From CAYFWF01 sp964346815 (GTDB lineage Bacteria; Acidobacteriota; Aminicenantia; Aminicenantales; Aminicenantaceae): a stretch of DNA of 64,000 nt. Position 1 is the first letter of the stretch. Every line of letters begins with the position of its first letter. The position numbers and the translations under genes are program-made. Below, piece by piece: positions 8,048-16,150 of this stretch. The stretch spans positions 1 to 64,000 of the forward strand of contig CAYFWF010000019.1 in assembly GCA_964346815.1 (NCBI GenBank). Direction: 5' to 3'. The notes under the pieces are model-generated. The model saw only the letters and a program-made list of their open reading frames with translations, had not been told where the DNA came from and did not search any database.

Positions 8048-8587
8048 CTATTTCTCTTCCTTCAGCTTAAGCTCCCATCCGAGTTGCTGCAAGAAACCTA
8101 ACTGGTCAAAATCTTCCCTTTCCTCTACAACTTTTCCATTCTCAATACGGACTATAAACGTCGAGCTCATTTCAAACTTTTTCCCAGTAGCAGGGACGCC
8201 GCGCCAATCCCCTTTGTGAGTTCCTCTGAGAATTAATCTGGCTATAACCCTGTCCTCTACAGCATATAATTCTTCAATACTAAAATTTAGATCAGGAAAT
8301 CCTTTGAAAAATCTTTTAACAAATTCTTGTGATTCCTCTCGGGACAGAGGTTTGGGATTATTGGATATCATGTAGTAAAGATAGTCAGGAGAATAAAATT
8401 CATTGAAGTATTCAGAGTTACCTTTGTTTATCTCTTCAATGATTCCTCTATAAAGGGCTTCATTCTGCTTTTCAATCTCTGCTTGTGCTCTGAACTCCTC
8501 AAGTTCAGCCATAGCCTCTTTGTCCTGGCAGCCAAAAGTAAAACAAAGCAGAAAGACCAAAGGCAAAATTAAAAGTAGTTTTTTCAT
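8048..8587 (-). CDS. SnoaL-like lipoprotein, paralog 3
   Basis: ATG 8587 follows AAGGAGG; 179 residues. It has a lipoprotein leader (LLCFTFGC), the linker QDKEAMAELEEFRAQAEIEK shared with the gene at 6901-7446, then the SnoaL/ester-cyclase core with LILRGTHKGDWRGVPATGKK and FIVRIENGKVVEEREDFDQLGFL. It is the promoter-proximal gene of the three-gene minus-strand run. Such lipoproteins are expected at the periplasmic face of a membrane; the ligand is unknown. Confidence 0.8.
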   Translation of the reverse strand: MKKLLLILPLVFLLCFTFGCQDKEAMAELEEFRAQAEIEKQNEALYRGIIEEINKGNSEYFNEFYSPDYLYYMISNNPKPLSREESQEFVKRFFKGFPDLNFSIEELYAVEDRVIARLILRGTHKGDWRGVPATGKKFEMSSTFIVRIENGKVVEEREDFDQLGFLQQLGWELKLKEEK

Positions 8588-8831
8588 TATTTAACCTCCT
8601 TGTTTTGACTATGATGAAAATCCCAAACTTGCAATAATTAAATATGATTCTGATCCCCGAAGTCAAATTATTTCTACTAATAATACTAGCCCCCATATTA
8701 AGAGAATTACTTGGCGGGGAATTAGATCACAGACAAAAAATTATTCCCCTTAAATATTCCTAGAACGCCCTGAGAACCTCTAAAAAGAAAACATATTGAC
8801 TGTGGACAAGATCCCAGTATTTGGAAATGTA

Positions 8832-9353
8832 TCACTGATAGTTTCTAACCCGGGCTTTTTTGCGGAGTTCTTCCAGAATTTCTTGGACTTCTGAATCGGA
8901 TTTTCCTTTAAACTGGATTGTTTTGTCTGCTTCTACTGCTAAACCAATACCTGCACCAACTAGTACACCTAAGATCCCACCTATTGCTGCACCAATTCCC
9001 CCTGCTAGAGGTTTGCTTATGATAACAAACCCACCGTCATCTCCTTGAGGATAACCTATGAAATATCCAGTAACTCCACCTAAAAATAAGCCTGCTATTC
9101 CGCCTACTACTGGTGCTCCTGATTCCCTTACAATCTTGATAACATCTATATCCCGAACATCGATAGCCATATCTGCTCCTGAGTATTTATCCAACAATAG
9201 TATCGAGTCTTGTTTAACTGCAATAAGCTCGCCCTTTACTCGGATTCTATCAACTTTCTGGACAATCAAATCAGCCCCCTTTTTCTCGGCATATAGATTC
9301 CCTGAAAGTGTTAAGATAGAGAATATCAGAAACAAAGCAATATATTTTTTCAT
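8832..9353 (-). CDS. Exported glycine-zipper protein
   Basis: 173 residues with a signal peptide (MKKYIALFLIFSILTLSGNL, cleavage near YAEKK). A small beta domain follows (VDRIRVKGELIAVKQDSILL, then IDVRDIDVIKI). Next come glycine zippers (VVGGIAGLFLGGVTGYFIG and GGIGAAIGGILGVLVGAGIG) that would form a membrane-embedded helical hairpin. The tail ends in a charged helix (EVQEILEELRKKARV). Proteins of this build are usually outer-membrane or envelope-stress related, with no assigned enzyme activity. Its start codon overlaps the stop of the upstream lipoprotein gene (ATGA), so the two are translationally coupled. Confidence 0.75.
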   Translation of the reverse strand: MKKYIALFLIFSILTLSGNLYAEKKGADLIVQKVDRIRVKGELIAVKQDSILLLDKYSGADMAIDVRDIDVIKIVRESGAPVVGGIAGLFLGGVTGYFIGYPQGDDGGFVIISKPLAGGIGAAIGGILGVLVGAGIGLAVEADKTIQFKGKSDSEVQEILEELRKKARVRNYQ

Positions 9354-9757
9354 CTCAATCCTCCAGACTCAGGTTCAAGTTGAATGTCAATTGTCTGCCA
9401 CTCTTCCGTAAGCCGAACATGGTTTTCGTTTTCATCACTAATAATCTGATCTTTGTATCCTGAGGCATATACTAAAAGCTTCAAAAAATCCTCTCCCCAC
9501 CATGTCATCCACTCCGATTCATAATATGTAATAGAATATTGACCTTCATTGTCTGTATGTACAATTGCGTTTGGAGCTAAACCAATATAGAAACAAACTG
9601 CTGCATCATAGATTGAAGAATTATTAGTTGAATCTGTAACGGTGCCTTTTATATGAAACGTAATTTTTATAGTTTCAGGTAGTTCGGTTAATTCGGGAGA
9701 ATTACATGCACCTAAAATAAAAAAGATGAAAAGTGAAGCTAATATTTTTGTTTTCAT
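9350..9757 (-). CDS. Small lipoprotein with carboxypeptidase-regulatory-like domain
   Basis: I choose ATG 9757 over the ATG five codons earlier because AGGAAAAAAGAG precedes it. The 135-residue product has a lipobox (FFILGAC) and then a beta-sandwich of the CarboxypepD_reg type (ITFHIKGTVTDSTNNSSIYD, DNEGQYSITYY, LLVYASGYKDQI). Such domains act as surface-binding or structural modules. It overlaps the glycine-zipper gene by four bases and is the first gene of that pair. Confidence 0.7.
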   Translation of the reverse strand: MKTKILASLFIFFILGACNSPELTELPETIKITFHIKGTVTDSTNNSSIYDAAVCFYIGLAPNAIVHTDNEGQYSITYYESEWMTWWGEDFLKLLVYASGYKDQIISDENENHVRLTEEWQTIDIQLEPESGGLR

Positions 9758-10236
9758 CTCTTTTTTCCTCATTGAATAAGATAAGCTCAGCCGGGAGAAG
9801 AGTTGTCAGAGTTTTGTTAAGAAGTTGTCAAAAGTTTGTTAAGTGTTAGTTTCCCCCGATTATTAATGATTCCTGGTGTTTAATATAAGGCGACACAATG
9901 CCTCTGTCAATTCCTTATGTATCTGCCAGATTCGATATTTCCTTTCATCAAAATAAACAATAATGCACCGGCCTCCGATTCAATTTCATTGGCCTGTCCA
10001 AGAAAAAGGGATTGGATACAAATGATATGACTTCGAACGAGAAATCAGGTATTGCTTTTATGTAAAAGTTCCCTTATGGTATTGACATTGCAGTGATCGG
10101 GTTATATTTGTGTGCATGTCTGGTGCGGAAAGCCAAAGAAAATATCATTTCGAAAATAGGGTAGAGGACGAACAGAAGAAATATTTGCTACGAGGAGGGA
10201 CGAGAGAATAGATCGTCTTCTAAATCATATCTGGGA
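9758..10236. other. Intergenic region upstream of the molybdenum-hydroxylase operon
   Basis: About 480 bases. Two near-identical GTTTTGTTAAGAAGTTGTCAAAAGTTTGTTAAG-like half repeats sit near 9810-9842. A possible -35 TTGACA (10082-10087) with TATATT (10103-10108) has only a 15-base spacer. GAGGAGGGA at 10192-10200 looks like a ribosome site, but no usual start codon lies at the right distance after it. No RNA gene is seen. Confidence 0.35.
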
Positions 10237-10875
10237 ATGGTGATGGTGCTTGGCTCGGTGTGGGGCCTTTCTGAAGCAGCCCTCGGAATGGGACTGAGGA
10301 GCTGTGCAGCCTTTGTTTCAGGCTCCATTATGACCGGGGTAGCACTCTTTTTCCTTTCTGCCGGTTGGAGGATATCCAGAAAAACTTTCGGAGTATTTCT
10401 GATGGTTGTCATTGCCGCATCATTCAAGATGTTTGACGCCCTGCTTCTCTCCCTGCCTCTTAGACATGGTGCTGTAGGAAATCCGATTTTCGCCTTTTTC
10501 ATGGAGTCGATCGCACTCGTCGTTTTTCTTGCTCTCATCAAAGAAAAACTCATTAAAAAACCGGCCGGACAAGCTCTTCTCGGTGGGATGGCAGCATTGC
10601 TCGCTGTGAACCTCTTTCCTCTGGTGAAGTATGCCACGGGGATTCCCGCCTGTGTGATTCCGGGAACAGGTTATCCCCTCTCGCTGTATTACATCCATTT
10701 TGCGGTTCTGGCCTCTTCTGTAACCGTTCCTCTCGGCTTTTGGACAGGCGAGAAATTGGAGGCCTACAGCAGCCAGTGGAGGAATGCAACTGCCGGTAAG
10801 AAACTGGGATATATCGTCTCTCCTACAGCCTTGATTTTTTGTCTAATAATCCTCGTACTGTTGCGGCTGGTATAA
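10237..10875 (+). CDS. Polytopic membrane protein linked to a molybdenum hydroxylase
   Basis: About 212 residues with six or so membrane segments, for example LFFLSAGWRISRKTFGVFLM, MESIALVVFLALI, LLGGMAALLAVNLFPLV and IVSPTALIFCLIILVLL. The start is uncertain: the frame is open upstream to about 10183, ATG 10237 has only a weak site, and a strong GAGGAGG sits 40 bases earlier. I recognise no family. It ends 32 bases before the [2Fe-2S] subunit gene and is probably in its operon. It could serve as a membrane anchor, cofactor transporter or redox partner site, but that is inference from position only. Confidence 0.6.
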   Translation: MVMVLGSVWGLSEAALGMGLRSCAAFVSGSIMTGVALFFLSAGWRISRKTFGVFLMVVIAASFKMFDALLLSLPLRHGAVGNPIFAFFMESIALVVFLALIKEKLIKKPAGQALLGGMAALLAVNLFPLVKYATGIPACVIPGTGYPLSLYYIHFAVLASSVTVPLGFWTGEKLEAYSSQWRNATAGKKLGYIVSPTALIFCLIILVLLRLV

Positions 10876-10907
10876 AACGGTGGAAACGAGAAAAAAAGGA
10901 GGATGGA

Positions 10908-11390
10908 ATGGCTAAAACAATTCGGTTCAATCTAAATGGACAGCAGAAAACCTTGGTCCTTGACCGGAAGCGAATGCTCCTCTGGGTTTTGCGTACAGAT
11001 TTCGGTCTCACTGGGGCCAAATATGGCTGTGGAGAGGGATTCTGCGGAGCTTGTACCGTATTGGTCAACAACGAGGCCGTACGTTCCTGTCAGTTTCCTG
11101 CCGAGGATGTGGACGGAAAAGAGGTTTTCACGATTGAAGGTTTGACAAAAAACGGGAAGCTTCATCCTCTTCAGGAAGCCTTTATCGAGTACGATGCGCT
11201 CCAATGCGGGTTCTGCACTCCAGGAATGATTTTGACCGCATTCAGCTTCCTGCTTAAAAATTCCAACCCCAGTCAGACAAATATTGTCGAAGCTTTGGAA
11301 GATAATCTGTGCCGCTGCGGGGCCCATAATCGCATTATACAGGCTGTTCAAACCGCAGCCAGCAGGATGAAGGGAGGTTCCTGGAGATGA
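10908..11390 (+). CDS. iorA: [2Fe-2S] subunit of a molybdenum hydroxylase (IorA/CoxS type)
   Basis: ATG 10908 follows AAGGAGG by five bases, giving 160 residues. The N-terminal plant-ferredoxin-type cluster has CGEGFCGACTVLVN with the fourth Cys in RSCQF. The C-terminal four-helix cluster has CGFCTPGM and NLCRCG. This is the canonical electron-transfer subunit of the xanthine-oxidase family, length as expected. It passes electrons from the Mo-pterin subunit to an acceptor. Its stop overlaps the next start (ATGA at 11387-11390), so the two subunits are made in a fixed ratio. It has no Tat signal of its own and presumably hitch-hikes with IorB. Confidence 0.92.
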   Translation: MAKTIRFNLNGQQKTLVLDRKRMLLWVLRTDFGLTGAKYGCGEGFCGACTVLVNNEAVRSCQFPAEDVDGKEVFTIEGLTKNGKLHPLQEAFIEYDALQCGFCTPGMILTAFSFLLKNSNPSQTNIVEALEDNLCRCGAHNRIIQAVQTAASRMKGGSWR

Positions 11391-13546
11391 AAAAAGATGA
11401 TTATCTGAAAATGAATTTCTATGATATTGGACCTTCACTTCCTCTCAGCAGACGAGAATTCTTGAAATTGGTCGGAGGAGGAATCGTAGTCCTTTTCTCT
11501 GCAGGGGATTCTCTTTTTTTAGAGGCACAACGGCGTCCCGATCAACAGCTTCCAGAGGATTTTAATGCCTTTCTCAGAATAGGTGAGGACGGCCGTGTGA
11601 CTTGCTTCACGGGAAAAATCGAAATGGGTCAGGGAGTGATTACCTCTTTAGCTATGATGCTGGCTGATGAGTTAGAGGTTCCTCTGGACAGGGTGGATAT
11701 GGTCATGGGGGATACGGATCTTTGTCCTTGGGATATGGGAACCTGGGGATCCATGACTACCCGGTTTTTCGGGCCTCCCTTAAGAGCGGCTGCCGCTGAG
11801 GCACGGGCGGTTCTGATCGAACTAGCCTCCGAGCATCTTCAGGTGCCCCTTTCCCAGCTCAAAGCTGAAAAAGGAATGATCTTTGATAAAACCCAGAGAC
11901 AGAAAAAGGTCACCTATGCTCAACTTACTGAGGGGAGGAAGATCGTCCGACATTTGAATAAGGAAAAGATCCTGGAAAAGCCGTCCGAGTTTACGATAGT
12001 AGGGACACCTGTCAAACGGAGAGATTCGATAGATAAGGTTACAGGTAAAGCCAAGTTTGCAGGAGATCTCCGGGAATCCGGCATGCTCTATGCCAGACTC
12101 TTGAGACCCCCTGTTCATGGTGCCGAGTTGATCAGCGTGGAGACAGATGCTGCTCAAAAGGTCAAAGGAACGCAAGTCATAAAGAAAGATGGACTTATTG
12201 CTGTGCTGAACGAAGATCCCGAGCTGGCGGAAGCGGCACTCCAGCAGATCAAAGCGCGTTGGGACAAGCCCGAAGCCAAAGTGGACGAAAACACGATTTT
12301 CGATCACCTTCTCAAAGTTGCCCCCAAAGGAGAGGTCGTGTCCGAGGGAGGAGATTTGGCCAGGGGGCAAGAGAACGCGAAAACCGTTGTAGAGAAAACG
12401 TACCTTGACGGCTATGTGGCCCATGCGACTATCGAAACTCACACCGCATTGGCCAAGATCGAAGGAGACAGAGCGATCATTTGGGCATCTACACAAAATC
12501 CCTTCGGCGTTAAAGAAGACGTGGCTTCAGCCCTTGGTCTTCCCCCCGGCAATGTCCGTGTGATCACTCCCTTCGTGGGAGGAGGATTCGGAGGAAAAGC
12601 GCGTAACCGCCAGACCGTAGAAGCGGCCCAATTGGCGAAATTGAGCGGTCGTCCTGTCCAGGTCGCCTGGACGCGCGCGGAGGAATTTTTTTACGACTCG
12701 TTCAGGCCTGCCGCTGTAGTGAAGATAAAAGCCGGTGTCGACGGCTCGGGGCAAATAACTCTGTGGGATTACGGTGTTTATTTCGCCGGAGAACGAGGTT
12801 CCCAGCATTTTTTTAATATCCCCCATCATCGCACGATGAGTTATGGATCTGGATGGAGAGGAGTGCCGGGATCTCATCCGTTCGAAACCGGAGCGTGGCG
12901 TGCGCCCGCAAACAACACCAATACTTTTGCCAGAGAATCGCATGTCGATATTTTGGCGGCAGAAGCTGGAATGGATCCTCTGGAATTCAGGCTGAAAAAT
13001 CTGAAGGATCAAAAGATGATCCGGGTGTTGAAGACGGCAGCCAGGGAATTTGGATGGACTCCTGCTAAAGCTCCGAGCGGCCGCGGTTTTGGGATAGCGT
13101 CAGGGATCGACGCCGGCACCTACGTGGCTCACATGGCAGAAGTCGGTGTCGAAAAGCAAACGGGTAAAGTCAAGGTGAAACGGGTGGTTTGTGCGCAGGA
13201 TATGGGCTTATCTGTCAATCCTGCGGGTGCAAAAATTCAAATGGAAGGGTGTTTGATTATGGGTCTTGGCTATGCCTTGTCTGAAGAGGTTCATTTTAGA
13301 GGAGGAGAGATCCACGATCTGAATTTTGATACCTATGAAATTCCGAAATTTTCATGGCTTCCTGAGATCGAGACTGTCCTGATCGAAGATAGAGACGCTC
13401 CTCCTCAGGGTGGAGGAGAGCCTGCCGTTATCTGTATGGGAGGTGTTATCGCCAACGCCATCTTTGACGCCATCGGGACCCGAGTGTTCCAACTCCCTAT
13501 GACACCGGATCGAATCCTGAAGGCTCTGGATAAAGAGGGAGGCTAG
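11387..13546 (+). CDS. iorB: Tat-exported molybdopterin-binding subunit (IorB-like aldehyde/isoquinoline oxidoreductase)
   Basis: 719 residues. A twin-arginine signal (SRREFLKLVGGGIVVLF, about residues 21-37) is followed by a single large-subunit fold of the xanthine-oxidase family: FTGKIEMGQGVITSLAMMLA, GTPVKRRDSIDKVTGKAKFA, the Mo-pterin loop FVGGGFGGKARNRQ, and near the C-terminus GGGEPAVICMGG, carrying the conserved catalytic Glu. Enzymes of this type hydroxylate N-heterocycles or oxidise aldehydes in the periplasm. The usual cytochrome c partner gene is not adjacent. A tatA gene elsewhere in the window (51959-52159) fits export. The exact substrate cannot be deduced. It ends convergently on the next gene, sharing a CTAG. 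Confidence 0.9.
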   Translation: MKKDDYLKMNFYDIGPSLPLSRREFLKLVGGGIVVLFSAGDSLFLEAQRRPDQQLPEDFNAFLRIGEDGRVTCFTGKIEMGQGVITSLAMMLADELEVPLDRVDMVMGDTDLCPWDMGTWGSMTTRFFGPPLRAAAAEARAVLIELASEHLQVPLSQLKAEKGMIFDKTQRQKKVTYAQLTEGRKIVRHLNKEKILEKPSEFTIVGTPVKRRDSIDKVTGKAKFAGDLRESGMLYARLLRPPVHGAELISVETDAAQKVKGTQVIKKDGLIAVLNEDPELAEAALQQIKARWDKPEAKVDENTIFDHLLKVAPKGEVVSEGGDLARGQENAKTVVEKTYLDGYVAHATIETHTALAKIEGDRAIIWASTQNPFGVKEDVASALGLPPGNVRVITPFVGGGFGGKARNRQTVEAAQLAKLSGRPVQVAWTRAEEFFYDSFRPAAVVKIKAGVDGSGQITLWDYGVYFAGERGSQHFFNIPHHRTMSYGSGWRGVPGSHPFETGAWRAPANNTNTFARESHVDILAAEAGMDPLEFRLKNLKDQKMIRVLKTAAREFGWTPAKAPSGRGFGIASGIDAGTYVAHMAEVGVEKQTGKVKVKRVVCAQDMGLSVNPAGAKIQMEGCLIMGLGYALSEEVHFRGGEIHDLNFDTYEIPKFSWLPEIETVLIEDRDAPPQGGGEPAVICMGGVIANAIFDAIGTRVFQLPMTPDRILKALDKEGG

Positions 13547-13851
13547 CCTCTCCTCTCCTTCGATAATCTGAACTCTATGGCCTTGCGGGCTTCAAAATAG
13601 ATTCTGGATATGATCTTATCCCTTTCCTCCTCTTCCAATTTTCCTTGTGCAAATCTTTGAATAGCCTGGAAAACATCCTTCACCGAGAATGTTGTTTGAT
13701 AGTCTGGATAGAGTGCATCCATCCTGCTGATCACGGAGAGACAGATTTCCAATCTCAACAGTTCGGAGAAGCTCAAGCCAAATTTTTCAACTCCCAATTT
13801 GATGTAATCTTCGAGCCAATCAGGAATAAGGACCTGATATCTTTTTTGCAT
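13543..13851 (-). CDS. Small helical protein of unknown function
   Basis: ATG 13851 is preceded by AAGGGAGGT at the right distance; a TTG one codon earlier is too close. The 102-residue product begins MQKRYQVLIPDWLEDYIKLG and continues with FGLSFSELLRLEICLSVISRM, which suggests a ribbon-helix-helix-like DNA-binding start followed by helices. The family is not recognised. Its TAG stop overlaps the TAG of iorB within the palindrome CTAG, so the two genes converge with no spacer. It may be a regulator, but nothing shows a target. Confidence 0.6.
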   Translation of the reverse strand: MQKRYQVLIPDWLEDYIKLGVEKFGLSFSELLRLEICLSVISRMDALYPDYQTTFSVKDVFQAIQRFAQGKLEEEERDKIISRIYFEARKAIEFRLSKERRG

Positions 13852-14003
13852 CAATACCTCCCTTCATAATCTACGACGTATTCTGACGTGTAAAATATAC
13901 CATAAAATCAGCGGTTTATTAAGAGTAGAATAAATAGTGATAAAGTGAGTAGAGAGAAACCCGTCGACTATCATTCCCTTTTTTTTTCGTTTATCATGGT
14001 TAT

Positions 14004-15077
14004 ATGAAAAATTCCTCTGTCTTTATGGCAGTGATTTCTGCCGCTCTGTTCGGAGTGGCCACCCCTGTCAGCAAGATACTTCTTGAAGACCTCAATTATT
14101 TCCTCCTTGCGGGACTGCTTTATTTGGGGGCGGCGGCGGGACTTCTGCCTTTCATTGTCAAAAAAAACATATCCAAAGCCTGGAAGGCTGACAGAAGGAA
14201 CCTCCTGAGAATATTTGGGAGTATCGTTTTCGGAGGAATCTTTGGGCCGGTTCTTCTGCTTGTAGGTCTTAAGATGGCCCATGCATCTTCGGTCTCTCTA
14301 TGGCTTAATTTAGAATTGGCAGCTACGGCTGTCCTCGGAGTGGCTTTTTTCAAAGATCATCTAGATTTCAAAGGTTGGCTGGGTGTGAGCGGAGCCATCC
14401 TGGCCGGCATCTTGATCGGCGTTCATGAAGGATCTCCCGGAGTTCTCGCCGGATCTTTTGTTGCTCTGGCGTGCATCTGTTGGGGATTGGATAATCATTA
14501 TACTGCTTTGATCGATGCCATCACGCCTCTTCAGATGACTTTTTTGAAAGGATTGTCTTCCGGGACCGTCAATTTTCTGGTAGGTGTATTTCTGGCAAAA
14601 AGCCTGCCTTCCATTGAAATCGTTGGGGCTGCAGCGGGACTCGGCATTTTTTCCTATGGAATAAGTATTGCACTTTATATAACCTCGGCACAAGTTCTGG
14701 GAGCGACACGAAGTCAAATTCTGTTCTCCAGCGCTCCTTTCTTTGGAGCTTTCTTCTCTGTGGTGTTGTTGTCAGAGACGATTTCCTCTCTCCAGATAAT
14801 CGCAGCGGTCATTCTGGTCCTCTCGATATTCTCCATCATTTTCGGTCTTCATTCCCATGTGCATCTTCATGATGAAAGAACGCATATCCATTTCCATCGT
14901 CACGACGACCTCCATCATATCCATTCCCATGCAGAGGAATCTCGGTCTGGCGGGCATGTTCACAAGCACGGACACAGAAAAACGAGGCATTCGCATGCCC
15001 ATTACCCGGATTTGCATCATAGACACGATCATAAAAAGGAAGATAAGAACCTGTCTGAAGATGAAGATTCTAAGTAG
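14004..15077 (+). CDS. DMT/EamA-family transporter with histidine-rich tail
   Basis: 357 residues. The first 280 form a ten-helix DMT (EamA) transporter, with two repeats starting MAVISAALFGVATPVSKILL and FVALACICWGLDNHYTALID. After the last helix (IIAAVILVLSIFSIIFG) comes a roughly 70-residue tail packed with His, for example LHSHVHLHDERTHIHFHRHD and HRKTRHSHAHYPDLHHRHDH. Such tails bind Zn, Ni or Co and are unusual on DMT proteins, which mostly export metabolites. A CDF-like gene follows 47 bases later, strengthening a metal link. A -10-like TATCAT lies six bases before the ATG and there is no Shine-Dalgarno, so the mRNA may be leaderless. Confidence 0.85.
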   Translation: MKNSSVFMAVISAALFGVATPVSKILLEDLNYFLLAGLLYLGAAAGLLPFIVKKNISKAWKADRRNLLRIFGSIVFGGIFGPVLLLVGLKMAHASSVSLWLNLELAATAVLGVAFFKDHLDFKGWLGVSGAILAGILIGVHEGSPGVLAGSFVALACICWGLDNHYTALIDAITPLQMTFLKGLSSGTVNFLVGVFLAKSLPSIEIVGAAAGLGIFSYGISIALYITSAQVLGATRSQILFSSAPFFGAFFSVVLLSETISSLQIIAAVILVLSIFSIIFGLHSHVHLHDERTHIHFHRHDDLHHIHSHAEESRSGGHVHKHGHRKTRHSHAHYPDLHHRHDHKKEDKNLSEDEDSK

Positions 15078-15124
15078 AATGACATGACAGGAGCCGTTTT
15101 ATAGCTTTTTTAGGAAAGCGGAAC

Positions 15125-15721
15125 ATGGAGAAGTTATATAAAAAAGGTCTTTTCCTAGAATACGTAACGGTTGGTTACAATGTTGTTGAGGCGGCCGTAT
15201 CGATCGCCTTCGGTCATATGGCGCGGAGTATTGCCTTGATCGGATTTGGCTTGGACAGCGTGGTGGAATCGCTCTCTGGGATAGTCCTTATCTGGCGCTT
15301 GCATCGACACGGAAAAATATCAGAGGAAGAGGAAGAGAGGGTCGAACGAAAGGCAACAAAATTTGTGGCTTTGACCTTTTTCTTGCTCGGGTTTTATGTT
15401 TTATTCCAGTCTTTGAAAAAATTGATTGTGAAAGAGATCCCAGAGCCTTCTCTTCCAGGAATCGTCGTTGCCATGGTGTCCGTTATCGTTATGCCCCTTT
15501 TATCCTGGCAGAAATACAGAACAGGACTGCAGATCCAAAGCCGGGCTTTGATTGCGGACAGCAAGGAAACGCTGGCATGCTTTTTCCTTTCCATTGCGCT
15601 TCTCATAGGGCTCGGATCGAACTACCTGTTTGACTTTTGGCAGGCCGATCCCCTCGTTGGCTTGATCATCGTGGCGTTCCTGTTCCGCGAAGGCCGGGAA
15701 AACTGGCAGGATGAAGACTAG
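15125..15721 (+). CDS. CDF-like (TMEM163-type) cation transporter, membrane domain only
   Basis: 198 residues with five to six membrane helices. The helix-2 motif reads ALIGFGLDSVVES, and helix 5 reads ALIADSKETLACFFLS. Cation diffusion facilitators normally carry HxxxD in these helices to bind Zn; here the Asp residues are present but the His positions are not. This variant is known from TMEM163-like proteins. The usual cytoplasmic domain is missing. The GFGLDS/ADSKET signature supports the family. It lies directly downstream of the His-rich DMT transporter, so the two may handle the same metal ion. The start ATG 15125 follows GGAAAGCGG. Confidence 0.8.
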   Translation: MEKLYKKGLFLEYVTVGYNVVEAAVSIAFGHMARSIALIGFGLDSVVESLSGIVLIWRLHRHGKISEEEEERVERKATKFVALTFFLLGFYVLFQSLKKLIVKEIPEPSLPGIVVAMVSVIVMPLLSWQKYRTGLQIQSRALIADSKETLACFFLSIALLIGLGSNYLFDFWQADPLVGLIIVAFLFREGRENWQDED

Positions 15722-15730
15722 GCCGGCCTG

Positions 15731-15760
15731 TTGACAAGAATTGCCGGGATTCATTATAAT
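15731..15760 (+). promoter_or_regulatory. Sigma-70 promoter of ssrA
   Basis: TTGACA (15731-15736), an 18-base spacer and a perfect TATAAT (15755-15760). Transcription should begin near 15767, about a dozen bases before the mature tmRNA 5' end. Confidence 0.85.
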
Positions 15761-15778
15761 TCAATTTGGAGAAGAGTT

Positions 15779-16124
15779 GGGGGCGAACTGGATTCGACGG
15801 AGGCAATGAGACAAAGGCTGCATGTCGAGGTTCCACCCACCTCGTAAAAAGGTGGACCGAACTAAGTGCAGAACAACTGCCAGTCGCTGCCTAACACATA
15901 GGCATGCCGTTTCCCAGGCGCTCTCCTGCGGCGCTTGGGAGGCGTCGATGAGCAGGATAGCAAACCAGGTCCGTCCTGAGCCTGGCAAGCGAAACATTAT
16001 CAGGGCTGGCTCCGAGGTTTCTTTCTTCTTCTCAAGCCTCGGAACGAAAGATAAGAAGAAGATAAACATGTAGAAGCCTTTCGTTGAATGTCTTCGGACG
16101 CGGGTTCGATTCCCGCCGCCTCCA
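15779..16124 (+). ncRNA. ssrA: Transfer-messenger RNA (tmRNA)
   Basis: The 5' end GGGGGCGAACTGGATTCGAC and the 3' end (T-arm GCGGG-TTCGATT-CCCGC at 16100-16116, then CGCCTCC) form the tRNA-like domain. Acceptor pairing is seven base pairs with one G-U. Pseudoknot 1 is clear: CGAGG (15826-15830) pairs with CCTCG (15840-15844), and TCCACC (15832-15837) with GGTGGA (15851-15856). The tag frame starts at resume codon GCA 15868 and stops at TAA 15892-15894, encoding AEQLPVAA. CCA is not encoded. The RNA rescues stalled ribosomes with SmpB and tags the product for proteolysis. The amidase gene begins 26 bases downstream without a visible terminator. Confidence 0.95.
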
Positions 16125-16150
16125 AAATAGCTTTAGGTGACAGAGAGAAA

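Noticed and set aside
14857..15087. Overlapping frames in the His-rich tail region of the DMT gene
   Set aside because: They arise from the repetitive CAT/CAC codons on both strands; only the transporter frame continues a known fold.
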